This document shows, in pieces, positions 53,929-62,663 of a DNA stretch of 64,000 nucleotides. Every line of letters begins with the position of its first letter. Position 1 is the first letter of the stretch. The stretch lies in the NCBI RefSeq assembly GCF_051388915.1, contig NZ_JBPKBH010000023.1, positions 1-64,000 of the forward strand, written 5' to 3'. This stretch comes from Yinghuangia sp051388915 (GTDB lineage: Bacteria; Actinomycetota; Actinomycetes; Streptomycetales; Streptomycetaceae). Both the position numbers and the translations under genes were made by a program. The notes beneath the pieces were generated by a model that did no database searches, was not told where the DNA came from, and worked only from the letters and a program-made list of their open reading frames with translations.

Positions 53929-54787
53929 CCTGTACCACCAGGCGGACGACGGCCCTGCGCTGCACGACGACGCACAGCCCGAACATCGCGGTGGCCCACG
54001 CGAGTTGCAGCAGCACCATGGCCACTGTGGTGAACCCGGACGTACGTTCGACGGCGGTGTCCAACGGGATCTGGAACATGCCGGGGAACGGCGTGCCGCA
54101 CCACAGCACCCACTGGGCCCACTCGGGCAGGAAGCGCAGCGGGAAGTACGACCCGCTCAGAATGCCGACCGCGAGCGTCCACAACATGATCGGGCCGCGC
54201 ACGTCCAGCAGCCAGAACGCGGACAGGTTGACGAGGTAGCGCCCGGCGAAGCTGATCAGCGTGGCGGCGGCCACCGAGATTGCGAACAGCGGGTAGGTGG
54301 CGGCGTGTTGCGGGAGGTACATGGTGTAGAAGACGAGCCCGAACAGTACGGGCACGAGCAGGCGCCCGAGCAGGGCCTGCGCGGCGCGGCCGAGGTCGGC
54401 GGCGGCGTACGCGGTCAGCGGGTCGACCGGGCGCAGCAGATCCGAGGTCACGTCACCGGCGGCGACCCGGTCGGCGAGTTCCTTCCAGTTCCACATCCAC
54501 ACGACGTTGAGCAGGCCTTGGCCGACCCAGACAAACGTGACCAGTTGCGCGGACGTGTAACCTCCCGGCCGCCCGCCACCGGCATCGGCGACGGCGGTCA
54601 GAACGGCGACGAGCATCGCGCCGAACACGACATTGGTGAAGACGCCCGCGACCATGGCCTGGCGGTACGTCGAGTACCGCCGGAACCCGGCGGAAGCGAG
54701 CGCCACGAAGCAGCGGACGGATTCGATCCCCCGTCCGCGAACGGACGGTTCAGTAGGTGGTCGCGGGCATGCGGCGGCAGACGGCAC
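53921..54787 (-). CDS. ABC-2 family transporter permease
   Basis: 288 residues from GTG 54787, set by GAGGAG five bases upstream. The first 25 residues are an extension before ALASAGFRRYSTYRQAMVAG. Six helices follow, with FVWVGQGLLNVVWMWNWKEL and DVTSDLLRPVDPLTAYAAAD matching the ABC-2 permease family. It is the first gene of the exporter operon and probably carries the transcription start. Confidence 0.9.
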   Translation of the reverse strand: MPSAAACPRPPTEPSVRGRGIESVRCFVALASAGFRRYSTYRQAMVAGVFTNVVFGAMLVAVLTAVADAGGGRPGGYTSAQLVTFVWVGQGLLNVVWMWNWKELADRVAAGDVTSDLLRPVDPLTAYAAADLGRAAQALLGRLLVPVLFGLVFYTMYLPQHAATYPLFAISVAAATLISFAGRYLVNLSAFWLLDVRGPIMLWTLAVGILSGSYFPLRFLPEWAQWVLWCGTPFPGMFQIPLDTAVERTSGFTTVAMVLLQLAWATAMFGLCVVVQRRAVVRLVVQGG

Positions 54788-55342
54788 GACGAACTCCTCT
54801 GGCGCCGGGCACCACGAAGCACCCGACGCTCGGCGTCAGTTGGGTCGGTCGCTCTTGGTTTCGCCGCGGCGGTCCTGATACGGCAATCAGCCGCCGACCG
54901 CGCACGGCACCCCGGGCAAGGCCGTACACACTACCCGACGGCGCGACTCCGGTCGGCACGAATTCACCCCCACGTGCAACCGGACGGACGCGCCCCCACC
55001 GCGCCGCCGCTTCCCCCGACCGCCCGACCACCCCGACGACAACGCCGCAACTCAATGCGCAACCCACGCGACCCGCCCCAAATACAGTGCCCCGCCGCAC
55101 CGCCCAAGACCGCGCGCGCACCGCACCCGCTGCCCCAAACGCGCGAGCGACCACGCCGCTTCCGCAATGCCCGCCCGCGCCCCCAAGCCAGCCGTCAGAC
55201 CACCGACTACCTGCTAATGACCCGCACGCCACCCGCCCCCCTACGCACACGTGACAAGACCCCACCGCAGAGCCTCGACCGCCGGCGGGTCCGTCGGCGG
55301 TCGCGTGTGTTGCCGCCTCGGAGTGCTGGATCTGCTCCGGTT
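54788..55342. other. 555-bp intergenic region
   Basis: No gene recognised. The plus strand is strongly C-rich and open in one frame (54757-55254), but the predicted product is an Arg/Pro/Thr-rich chain without family features or a start signal. It separates the exporter operon (minus) from the next minus-strand gene and probably contains the exporter promoter. Confidence 0.5.
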
Positions 55343-56392
55343 CTAGTCGAGGTCGTCGGGGTGGGTGCCTTCGGGGCGCACGCCCAGGCCGGGGAAGTCG
55401 ACGTAGCCGCCGCTGGTCCACGCGCGGACGCGCATGCCGGAGGCGGCGGTGATGCCCCACTCGGTGAAGGCGTCCAGCAGCAGGCCGCCCGCGCGGCGGC
55501 CGTGGTCCGCGCCCGGGCGCAGCCAGACCCGACGGGACAGGCCGGGGATCCCGCCGAGTTCCAGGCGGTCCTGGCCGATGCGCAGTTCGACGGTGCGGCT
55601 CGGCCGGGCGACGTCCCCGATCACCAGCAGGATCGGCTCGATCCAGCCCACCAGCGGCAGGTCGGTGACGGCGGACGCGAGCAATTCGGGCAGCGTGACG
55701 GCGAAGTCGTCCCAGTCGCGCGGGTCGGGGCCGAACGGCAGGAACAACTCGGCGAGCGCCATGTCGGGACGACTGACACACCACGCGTACGGCAGCCCCG
55801 TGAGCCCGGGAGCGCGCGCGAACCGCCGTTGCTCCCGCGCCTCCCACAGCATCGTCGGGAACAGCTCCATCGTCAGCGCACCGCGCGCGTGGTCGCGCGC
55901 GAGCCGCAGCGTTATGGCGCGGCTGCGCCACCGCAACCACGCGCCGGGGCCGCCGCGCCACGGCGCCGGCCCCATCGCGGCGGTGACCGCGGCGACGAGG
56001 CGCGTGTGCGCGGCGTCCAGTTCGCGCTCCCGGTCGCGCGGGAATGCCGCGCCCGGCAGCCCCCACGACTCGCCGGACAAGCCGGCGCCGAAGCCGAGGT
56101 TGCGCCCCGGTCCGGAGGGCGCCGGGAGGTCGGGGCCCGGGGTGGGGACCGGTATCGGCACCTCGAAGTGCAGTGCCGGGCACGGATCAACATCCTCGGC
56201 CGGTTCCCACCGGCACAGCAGACCCGGTACGCCGGGATCCAGCTCCACAGGGTCGTGCGCCGCCGTGCGCCATGACAACGTGGCGACCACGCGCTCCAAG
56301 TCGTCGCGCGTCCACGTGCCCCAATCGGCCTCGCGGGCGGCCAGTAGTGTCCGGGTGAGGGTGTCGGCGGCAGGCATCACTGAAGCGGCCAT
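55343..56392 (-). CDS. hypothetical protein, possibly DUF6301-related
   Basis: 349 residues, soluble. The N-terminal stretch ADWGTWTRDDLERVVATLSW and the WEPAEDVDP region resemble DUF6301-type Streptomyces proteins, some of which lie near type VII secretion genes; I hold this loosely. A second part (DFAVTLPELLASAVTDLPLV) leads to GGYVDFPGLGV at the end. ATG 56392 has no clear ribosome-binding site; ATG 56377 is possible. Confidence 0.6.
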   Translation of the reverse strand: MAASVMPAADTLTRTLLAAREADWGTWTRDDLERVVATLSWRTAAHDPVELDPGVPGLLCRWEPAEDVDPCPALHFEVPIPVPTPGPDLPAPSGPGRNLGFGAGLSGESWGLPGAAFPRDRERELDAAHTRLVAAVTAAMGPAPWRGGPGAWLRWRSRAITLRLARDHARGALTMELFPTMLWEAREQRRFARAPGLTGLPYAWCVSRPDMALAELFLPFGPDPRDWDDFAVTLPELLASAVTDLPLVGWIEPILLVIGDVARPSRTVELRIGQDRLELGGIPGLSRRVWLRPGADHGRRAGGLLLDAFTEWGITAASGMRVRAWTSGGYVDFPGLGVRPEGTHPDDLD

Positions 56393-56800
56393 ATGGGTGA
56401 TGGTGACACCACAACGGCCTTTTCGGCAGTCGCGCGTGCGAGGGACCTCGCCCGGTCGGCGCCGGCAACCGCTCTGCCGCTGGTCAGAGCCCCTGCCCCC
56501 GGATCTGCCGCACCCGCCGCCGCGACTTCGGGAATCGTCGACGGTGACGCGGCGCGGACCGGGTGGGAGACGGCTGGGAGATCAACTTCTGCGGCGCCCC
56601 TCACGACCGCCGTCCGCCCCGCCTTTGCCTTCCGCTCTGCGCTTCGGCCCGCCCGGCGCCCGCCCCGACTGCCACCCCGCCCGCGCCTTCCTCGGCAACG
56701 GCCTCGGCCCGATCGGTTGTGTCCTAACGCCGTCCAGCGCGCCCGCGGAGCATCCGGCAAGCCGGGAACCACCCGGCGCAAGGGCCGCCCAACAGCGCTC
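56393..56800. other. 408 bp without a recognisable gene
   Basis: Open frames exist on both strands but lack homology, a ribosome-binding site or a consistent third-position bias. I see no repeat or clear promoter. Confidence 0.5.
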
Positions 56801-56998
56801 TCAGACTTCGCGTTCCCGGCCCAAGTCCTGTTGCGGTGCGTTGTTGAGCTCGGCCATGACCTGCGCCTGATAGACCAGTTCGCTCATCTCCCGCTCGGAG
56901 TCGCCGGCCGCCCGGGCAGCGTTGGCCGCGGCCGGCGGCGCCGCCGCGGCGCTGACGCCGTCGTGGGTCTCGTGCGAGACGCCCTCCCATTCCGCCAT
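56801..56998 (-). CDS. small hypothetical protein with N-terminal WEG motif
   Basis: 65 residues from ATG 56998 (GTG 57004 also in frame). Third codon positions are almost all G or C, so it is probably translated. MAEWEGVSHETHDGV recalls the W-x-G ... S/T-H start of small Streptomyces proteins associated with type VII secretion, followed by an Ala-rich stretch and a helical EREMSELVYQAQVMAEL. The resemblance is short and the role unknown. It follows arcC by 43 bp on the same strand. Confidence 0.5.
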   Translation of the reverse strand: MAEWEGVSHETHDGVSAAAAPPAAANAARAAGDSEREMSELVYQAQVMAELNNAPQQDLGREREV

Positions 56999-57041
56999 GG
57001 GCACGGCAAATCGGTGGAGGCGTGCCGTGGCAAGGGTGTGG

Positions 57042-57977
57042 TCAGAGAACGCCGCGCTCGGGGTACTGCCCGCTCGGGGTGACGATGGTGCCGGCCTTGC
57101 CCGCCAGGATGTCCGCGGCCTGCTCCAGCGACCCGATCGCCGCCATGTCGCCCGTCATCTCCACGAAGTGGCAGACGGCGTCGACCTTGGGACCCATGGA
57201 CCCGGCCGGGAAGTCCTCGCCGCGCAGGATCGCGGGAGTGGCGTTCGGGATCTCCTCGGCCTGCGGCGTACCGAACCCCCGCATGACGCGCGGGACGTCG
57301 GTGAGCAGCAGGAGTGCGTCGGCGTCCAGCGCCTCGGCGAGCAGGGACGCGGTGAGGTCCTTGTCGACGACGGCCTCGACACCGACGAGTTGGCCGAGTT
57401 CGTTGCGCATGACCGGTACGCCGCCGCCGCCCGCGCACACCGCGATGGCCCCCGAGTTGAGGAGCTGGCGGATCAGCCGCGTCTCGACCACCCGGCGCGG
57501 CCGGGGCGAGGGGACGACGCGGCGCCAGTACTGCCCGTCCTGCTTGACGGTCCAACCGCGCTCGGAGGCCAGCGACTTGGCCTCGCCCTCGTCGTAGACG
57601 GGGCCGACGAACTTGGTCGGGTTGTCGAACGCGGGGTCCGCCGCGGACACGAGCGTCTGGTTGATCAGCGCGCACACCTGGCGTCCCGGCAGCGCGTTCT
57701 GCAAGGACTGGAGCAGCCAGTAGCCGATCATCCCCTGCGTCTCGGCGCCGAGGACGTCGAAGGGGTACGGGATGGTCAACGACTTGTCTGCGGCGGATTG
57801 CAGGGCGAGGACGCCGACCTGTGGGCCGTTGCCGTGCGTCACCACGAGCTCGTGTTCCTCGGCCAGCGGGGCCAGGGACTTGACCGCCTTGCGGATGTTG
57901 GCGAGTTGGATGTCCGCGTCGGGCTTGTCCCCACGCTGGAGCATCGCATTTCCGCCGAGGGCGACGACAACGCGCAT
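57042..57977 (-). CDS. arcC: carbamate kinase
   Basis: 311 residues from ATG 57977 with AAGGGAA upstream. It transfers the phosphate of carbamoyl phosphate to ADP, making the ATP of the arginine deiminase pathway and releasing ammonia and CO2. Amino-acid-kinase motifs: VVVALGGNAML at the start, THGNGPQVG, CAGGGGVPV, VVDKDLTASLLAEAL and the C-terminal GTIVTPSGQ. It is separated from argF upstream by a terminator hairpin and a GC-rich repeat array, so it may be expressed less than the other pathway genes or from its own promoter. Confidence 0.97.
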   Translation of the reverse strand: MRVVVALGGNAMLQRGDKPDADIQLANIRKAVKSLAPLAEEHELVVTHGNGPQVGVLALQSAADKSLTIPYPFDVLGAETQGMIGYWLLQSLQNALPGRQVCALINQTLVSAADPAFDNPTKFVGPVYDEGEAKSLASERGWTVKQDGQYWRRVVPSPRPRRVVETRLIRQLLNSGAIAVCAGGGGVPVMRNELGQLVGVEAVVDKDLTASLLAEALDADALLLLTDVPRVMRGFGTPQAEEIPNATPAILRGEDFPAGSMGPKVDAVCHFVEMTGDMAAIGSLEQAADILAGKAGTIVTPSGQYPERGVL

Positions 57978-58025
57978 GATGTTCGCTTCCCTTCTGGGGA
58001 CAACGGACCCGGAACGGCCGGACCG

Positions 58026-58120
58026 GTTGGCAGGGCCGGGTTGCAGGGCCGGGTTTGCACGGCCGGCTTGCGGGGCCGGGTTTGCACGGCCGGCTTGCGG
58101 GGCCGACTTGCAGGGCCCGG
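58026..58120. repeat. tandem 13-14-bp repeats upstream of arcC
   Basis: Seven units of the type TTGCACGGCCGGC or TTGCRGGGCCGGGT, alternating, between arcC and the hairpin that follows argF. Adjacent units are partly self-complementary (GGCCGG). Confidence 0.8.
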
Positions 58121-58128
58121 ACTGCACC

Positions 58129-58156
58129 TGATTTGCCAATGGATGCTGATAAATCA
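58129..58156. promoter_or_regulatory. AT-rich inverted repeat between argF and arcC
   Basis: TGATTT (58129-58134) and AAATCA (58151-58156) flank a 16-bp centre; this is the only AT-rich patch in the spacer and might be an arcC promoter or operator. No clear -35/-10 pair is visible. Confidence 0.3.
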
Positions 58157-58193
58157 GACACGGTTTGGCTGGACGCGGTGGCGTCCGGTGGAA

Positions 58194-58235
58194 CGCGTAC
58201 GCCCGGCCTCCCGAGCCGGAGCCCGGGCGTACGCG
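58194..58235 (-). terminator. 13-bp perfect hairpin directly after argF
   Basis: CGCGTACGCCCGG (58194-58206) and CCGGGCGTACGCG (58223-58235) with a 16-base loop, 13 bases beyond the argF stop at 58249 and upstream of arcC. It should terminate or attenuate transcription inside the arginine deiminase cluster. Confidence 0.8.
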
Positions 58236-58248
58236 GCTACCGGGGCTG

Positions 58249-59250
58249 TCAGTCGCCGAGCGTCGCGACCATGATCGCCTTGATGGTGTGCAGGCGGTTC
58301 TCCGCCTCGTCGAACACGATCGAGAAGTCCGCCTCGAAGACCTCGTCGGTGACCTCAAGGGCTTCCATGCCGGTCTTCTCGTAGATGTCCTCGCCGACCT
58401 TGGTGTGCCGGTTGTGGAAGGCCGGCAGGCAGTGCATGAACTTGACCTTGGGGTTCTCGGTCGCCTTCACCACGTCCATGTTGATCTGGTACGGCTTGAG
58501 CAGCGCGATGCGCTCGTCCCAGACCTCCTTGGGCTCGCCCATCGAGACCCACACGTCGGTGTAGAGGTAGTCGACGCCCTTGACGCCCGCCTTGACGTCC
58601 TCGGTGTGCGTGATCGTCGCGCCCGTCTTGGCCGCGATCTCCTTGGCCTTGGCGATGATCGCGTCGTCGTTCCACAGGGTCTTCGGGGCGACCATGCGCA
58701 CGTCCATGCCCAGCATCGCCGCGGTGATCATGAGCGAGTTGCCCATGTTGTTGCGGGCGTCGCCGAGGTACGCGAAGGAGACGTGGTGCAGCGGCTTGTC
58801 CGAGTGCTCCTTCATGGTGAGCATGTCGGCGAGCATCTGGGTGGGGTGCCACTCGTCGGTGAGGCCGTTCCACACCGGGACGCCCGCATACTTGCCGAGT
58901 TCCTCGACGTACTCCTGCTTGGAACCGCGGTATTCGATGCCGTCGTACATGCGGCCCAGGACGCGCGCGGTGTCCTTCATCGACTCCTTGTGGCCGATCT
59001 GCGAGCCGGTCGGGTCGAGGTAGGTGACGTTGGCGCCCTGGTCGTGCGCCGCCACCTCGAACGCGCAGCGCGTGCGGGTCGAGGTCTTCTCGAAGATCAG
59101 CGCGATGTTCTTGCCCTTGAGGCGCTTCTGCTCGATGCCGGCGTACTTGGCGGCCTTGAGGTCGGCGGCGAGGTCGATCAGGAACCTGAACTCCTGGGGC
59201 GTGAAGTCCAGTTCCTTGAGAAAGTTGCGGTGACGCAGGTTGAAAGCCAT
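58249..59250 (-). CDS. argF: ornithine carbamoyltransferase (catabolic type)
   Basis: 333 residues, the size of catabolic (ArcB-type) enzymes. In this pathway it phosphorolyses citrulline to ornithine and carbamoyl phosphate. Motifs: carbamoyl-phosphate loop FEKTSTRTRCAFEVA, the HPTQ-type WHPTQMLADMLTM, and the ornithine/catalytic Cys motif MHCLPAFHN. It lies 42 bp after arcA and before arcC, the usual arginine deiminase set. An anabolic ArgF would instead sit with arginine biosynthesis genes, none of which are here. Confidence 0.96.
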   Translation of the reverse strand: MAFNLRHRNFLKELDFTPQEFRFLIDLAADLKAAKYAGIEQKRLKGKNIALIFEKTSTRTRCAFEVAAHDQGANVTYLDPTGSQIGHKESMKDTARVLGRMYDGIEYRGSKQEYVEELGKYAGVPVWNGLTDEWHPTQMLADMLTMKEHSDKPLHHVSFAYLGDARNNMGNSLMITAAMLGMDVRMVAPKTLWNDDAIIAKAKEIAAKTGATITHTEDVKAGVKGVDYLYTDVWVSMGEPKEVWDERIALLKPYQINMDVVKATENPKVKFMHCLPAFHNRHTKVGEDIYEKTGMEALEVTDEVFEADFSIVFDEAENRLHTIKAIMVATLGD

Positions 59251-59292
59251 GTCTCCAGTGTTTCTCTTCGTGCGGTCGGGCGGATCGGGGGG

Positions 59293-60522
59293 TCAGGCGA
59301 CCGGGTCGCGCTCCACGGGGCAGCTCATGCAGCGCGGTCCGCCGCGTCCCCGGCCCAGTTCGCTGCCGCGGATGGTGACGACCTCGATGCCGTTCTTGCG
59401 CAGGAACGTGTTGGTGGTGACGTTGCGCTCGTAGGCGAAGACCACGCCGGGCTCGACCGCGAGCACGTTGCAGCCGTCGTCCCACTGCTCGCGCTCCGCG
59501 GAACGCACGTCCTGCGTGGCGGTCAGGACGTTGATGCTGTCCAGGCCGAGCGCGCGGGCGATGGCGTTGTGCATGTCCTCGGCGCGGTGGTCGCTGACCT
59601 TCAGCTCGTCGTCGCCGTCCCCCGGCTCGATGGTGTACGAGGGGAGCATTCCCATGCCGGCGTACTTGGTGAACGTCTCGCCGTCGAGCATCGTCATGAC
59701 CGTGTCGAGGTGCATGAACGCGCGCGCCTTCGGCATGCGCAGCGCCACGACCTTCGTCGCCGACCCCTTGTCGAACAGCGAGCGGGCCAGCGCCTCGACG
59801 CCCTGGGGCGTGGTGCGCTCGCTCATGCCGACCAGCACCGCGCCGTTGCCGATGACCAGGACGTCGCCGCCCTCCATGGTGGCGGGGTACGAGGACTGCC
59901 CCGGATTCCACACGTTGAAGTCGCCCTTGGCGAACATCGGGTGATAGTTGTAGATCGCCTCGAAGTGCACGGTCTCGCGGCGGCGCGCGGGCATCTGCAT
60001 CGCGTTGATCGTGACACCGTCGTACACCCACGCCGAGGTGTCGCGCGTGAACAGGTGGTTCGTCACCGGCGTGACGACGAAGTCGTCCAGGTCCATCGTG
60101 TGGAACGCAACGCTGAGCGGCTCCTCGATGTGGTCCAGGACCTCGCGCTTGGTGATGCCGCCGATGAGGTGGGTGACCAGGGTGTCGGTGTCGAAGTTCT
60201 CGAACAGGCCGCGCAGTTCGTCGACGGCGAGCAGGCCGTACGCGCGCTCGTCGAAGACCCGGTCGAGGATCAGCTTCTTGGCGGCCGGCTCGCCCCCCAC
60301 GGTGTCGCGGAGGAGTTCGGCGAAGAGGTAGACCGTGATGCCGCGGTCCCGCAGCGCGTCGGCGAACGCGTCGTGCTCCTCGCGGGCCCGCTTGACCCAC
60401 AGGACGTCGTCGAAGAGCAGTTCGTCCTTGTTGGTCGGGGTCAGCCGCTTGAGCTCCAGGTCCGGTCGGTGCAGGATGACCTGCTTGAGCCGCCCGGTCT
60501 CCGACTGGACGTTGAAACCCAT
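59293..60522 (-). CDS. arcA: arginine deiminase
   Basis: 409 residues; hydrolyses arginine to citrulline and ammonia. Guanidine-group-modifying superfamily residues are visible: the Asp in FTRDTSAWVYDGV, Glu/His in MEGGDVLVIGNG and FMHLDTVMTMLDG, and the nucleophilic Cys in the C-terminal RCMSCPVERDPVA. The start FNVQSETGRLKQVILHRP is canonical. AAGGAGG precedes the ATG. It is the second gene of the antiporter-arcA-argF run, giving ATP and pH protection when respiration is limited. Confidence 0.98.
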   Translation of the reverse strand: MGFNVQSETGRLKQVILHRPDLELKRLTPTNKDELLFDDVLWVKRAREEHDAFADALRDRGITVYLFAELLRDTVGGEPAAKKLILDRVFDERAYGLLAVDELRGLFENFDTDTLVTHLIGGITKREVLDHIEEPLSVAFHTMDLDDFVVTPVTNHLFTRDTSAWVYDGVTINAMQMPARRRETVHFEAIYNYHPMFAKGDFNVWNPGQSSYPATMEGGDVLVIGNGAVLVGMSERTTPQGVEALARSLFDKGSATKVVALRMPKARAFMHLDTVMTMLDGETFTKYAGMGMLPSYTIEPGDGDDELKVSDHRAEDMHNAIARALGLDSINVLTATQDVRSAEREQWDDGCNVLAVEPGVVFAYERNVTTNTFLRKNGIEVVTIRGSELGRGRGGPRCMSCPVERDPVA

Positions 60523-60591
60523 GGAACCTCCTTGGCAGTGCGGGGGTTTCCCGCGGTTTTCCGGGCCGCCGCGCTGGTGGCGCGGCGGGTG

Positions 60592-62037
60592 TCACTTGGC
60601 GGACCCGCGCTCGGGGCCGTCGCTGGGGAACGTGCCGACCGCGTTGCCGGACGCGTCGTGCATGACCTCGTTGGGCCCGTACTCGCCGCGCGCCGCCTTG
60701 ACCCAGATGTAGACCGGGATGCCGACCAACAACAGGATCAGACTCTTCAGGACCGCGTCGGCGCCGGAGCCGTAGACCATCCAGATGGTGAACGCCAGGC
60801 CGACGATCGCGACGGTGAGGTCCCTGGCCAGCTTGCCCCGGCTGACCGCCCGCTCGCGGGTGACCAGCCAGAAGAGCTGGGCCGCGGCCGAGAACAGGTA
60901 CGGGATGACGGTGGTCACCGTGGCCAGCAGCAGGATGTCCTCGAACGCGTCCTCGGACCACAGGTAGTTCATCGCCATCACGATGATGGTCAGCGTGGTG
61001 CCGATGATGATGCCGACGTATGGCACTCCGTTGCGCATCCGGGTGAACGCCTTGGGGAACATCCCGTCGCGGGCCGCCGCGAACGGCATCTCGGCCACCA
61101 GCATGGTCCAGCCGTTGAGTGCGCCGATGCCGGAGATGATGGCCATCGCGGCCATCGCGCCGCCCCACATGCTGCCGCCGAACATGTTGTTGAGCGCGTC
61201 GGAGAACGGCGCGGTGGAGTCGACCAGTTCACCGTGCGGGACGGTGCCCATGATGGCGATGGTGGACAGCATGTAGACGGCGGCGCAGGCGAGGCAGCCG
61301 TAGACGGAGGCGCGCGCCACGTTGCGCTCGGGGTCGCGCACCTTCTCTGCGGCGATCGCCACGGCCTCGATGCCGGAGTACGCGAAGACCACCAGCGCGG
61401 CCGAGGTCTGGAGGGCGTCCAGGAAGTCGCCGCCGCTCGCGTTGAACGGGCCGAAGTTTGCGCCCTTGATGAAGAACAGGCCCACGACGGCCACGAAGAT
61501 CAGCGGGACGAACTTGAGGATCGTGGTGATCAACTGGAAGGCGCCCATGTTCTTGACGCCGGACAGGTTGATCAGTGCGGGGACGGCCAGGCCGACGAGG
61601 GCGATGAGGATCTTGCCCACCGTGCTGTCCCAGTGCAGGAAGTAGTTGACGTAGCCGACCCACGCGACGGCGATGCCGGCGTTGCCGATCCAGGCGGTCA
61701 GCCAGAAGGACCAGGCGGTGAGGAAGCCGGCGAACTCGCCGAAGGCGTCGCGGGCGTACGCGTACGGGCCGCCGGACGCCGGGATGCGGGCGCCGAGCTT
61801 GCCGAAGATCATCGCGATGAGGATCGCGCCGATCGACACCAGCCCGAACGCGAGGATGGAGACCGTCCCGTACTGCGCCAGGGTGGCGGGGAGCAGGAAG
61901 ATCCCGGTCCCGATCACGCCGCCGATGACGAGGGCGGTGGCCTGGGCGAGTCCGAGTGACCCGGTGGGATCCGGCCCGGCACCCTCCGGTGCGGTCGCGC
62001 TGCTCGGCGCGCTGGACGGAGCCGGTGCCTGGCTCAT
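60592..62037 (-). CDS. arcD: arginine/ornithine antiporter (APC basic amino acid antiporter)
   Basis: 481 residues from ATG 62037, with GGAGGAA six bases upstream; an ATG at 62073 is in frame but lacks a signal. Twelve helices: ALVIGGVIGTGIFLLPATLA in helix 1, FGKLGARIPASGGPYAYARD, YSGIEAVAIAAEKVRDPERN, FTRMRNGVPYVGI and a C-terminal tail. It belongs to the basic amino acid/polyamine antiporter group (arginine-agmatine/arginine-ornithine). Its place ahead of arcA and argF strongly suggests exchange of arginine for ornithine. The leader holds two inverted repeats. Confidence 0.9.
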   Translation of the reverse strand: MSQAPAPSSAPSSATAPEGAGPDPTGSLGLAQATALVIGGVIGTGIFLLPATLAQYGTVSILAFGLVSIGAILIAMIFGKLGARIPASGGPYAYARDAFGEFAGFLTAWSFWLTAWIGNAGIAVAWVGYVNYFLHWDSTVGKILIALVGLAVPALINLSGVKNMGAFQLITTILKFVPLIFVAVVGLFFIKGANFGPFNASGGDFLDALQTSAALVVFAYSGIEAVAIAAEKVRDPERNVARASVYGCLACAAVYMLSTIAIMGTVPHGELVDSTAPFSDALNNMFGGSMWGGAMAAMAIISGIGALNGWTMLVAEMPFAAARDGMFPKAFTRMRNGVPYVGIIIGTTLTIIVMAMNYLWSEDAFEDILLLATVTTVIPYLFSAAAQLFWLVTRERAVSRGKLARDLTVAIVGLAFTIWMVYGSGADAVLKSLILLLVGIPVYIWVKAARGEYGPNEVMHDASGNAVGTFPSDGPERGSAK

Positions 62038-62069
62038 CGCGTTCCTCCTCGGGCCCATGTACCAAGAGA

Positions 62070-62110
62070 CCAATAAGTCCCTTTTATTGGGCTATGCCAG
62101 ATTACTGGCA
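62070..62110 (-). promoter_or_regulatory. two adjacent palindromes upstream of the arginine deiminase operon
   Basis: CCAATAA (62070-62076) and TTATTGG (62084-62090) form a perfect 7-bp inverted repeat with 7-bp spacing. TGCCAG (62095-62100) and CTGGCA (62105-62110) form another with a 4-bp centre. They begin 33 bases before the antiporter start in an AT-rich stretch. They are candidate operators for an oxygen- or arginine-responsive regulator. Confidence 0.6.
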
Positions 62111-62196
62111 CTCCCGCTGTCTGCGATCCGTCTCCTCCAGTCGGGCGGAACCCGGACGCGGAAGTCGCGAATCGGCGAAGCCCCCGACCCTTTGCA

Positions 62197-62216
62197 TTCG
62201 GGACGTTAGGCATAAA
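62197..62216 (+). promoter_or_regulatory. DosR/DevR-like box upstream of the arginine deiminase operon
   Basis: TTCGGGACGTTAGGCATAAA matches 15 of 20 positions of the DosR consensus as I know it (TTSGGGACTWWAGTCCCSAA), with a perfect TTCGGGAC half-site, about 160 bases upstream of the antiporter start. A second GGGACT half-site occurs on the minus strand near 62077-62083. It would link the operon to hypoxia; the assignment is tentative. Confidence 0.3.
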
Positions 62217-62337
62217 AAGGACAGATGACGCCAACGGCGCTGCTGATACCCACTTCTGGTGGTGCATCACTCCTGGCGGGACCGGGATTTTCCGCCAGTC
62301 GGGTGACGGACCGTCCGTCATTTGCCGAGGGGCCGGG

Positions 62338-62511
<174 letters not shown>

Positions 62512-62564
62512 GGGCGGTCAGGGGGACGGATGGCGGACCGCGTCGGCCGGGGAGGCGGAGGCGC

Positions 62565-62663
62565 GGTGTCACAGGTGCGGCGTCAGAAGGTGCGGGTCAG
62601 AAGGTGTGGTGTCGGAGGCGCAGTATCGGAGACGCAGGGTCGGAGGCGCGGTGTCAGAGGCGC
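62565..62663. repeat. seven 14-15-bp tandem repeats starting at the Pnkp stop codon
   Basis: Plus-strand units of the form GGTGTCGGAGGCGC run from 62565 to 62663. The unit at 62650-62663 contains the last codons and TGA stop (62654-62656) of the minus-strand Pnkp gene, and the array extends downstream of it. Confidence 0.8.

Noticed and set aside
54757..55254. 165-codon plus-strand frame between the exporter operon and the next gene
   Set aside because: Composition is Arg/Pro/Thr-rich with no family features, no ribosome-binding site, and it begins inside the permease gene on the other strand.
58165..61959. Very long open frame on the plus strand over the arginine deiminase genes
   Set aside because: It is the antisense shadow of argF, arcA and the antiporter, which are unmistakable on the minus strand; such frames are common in high-GC DNA.
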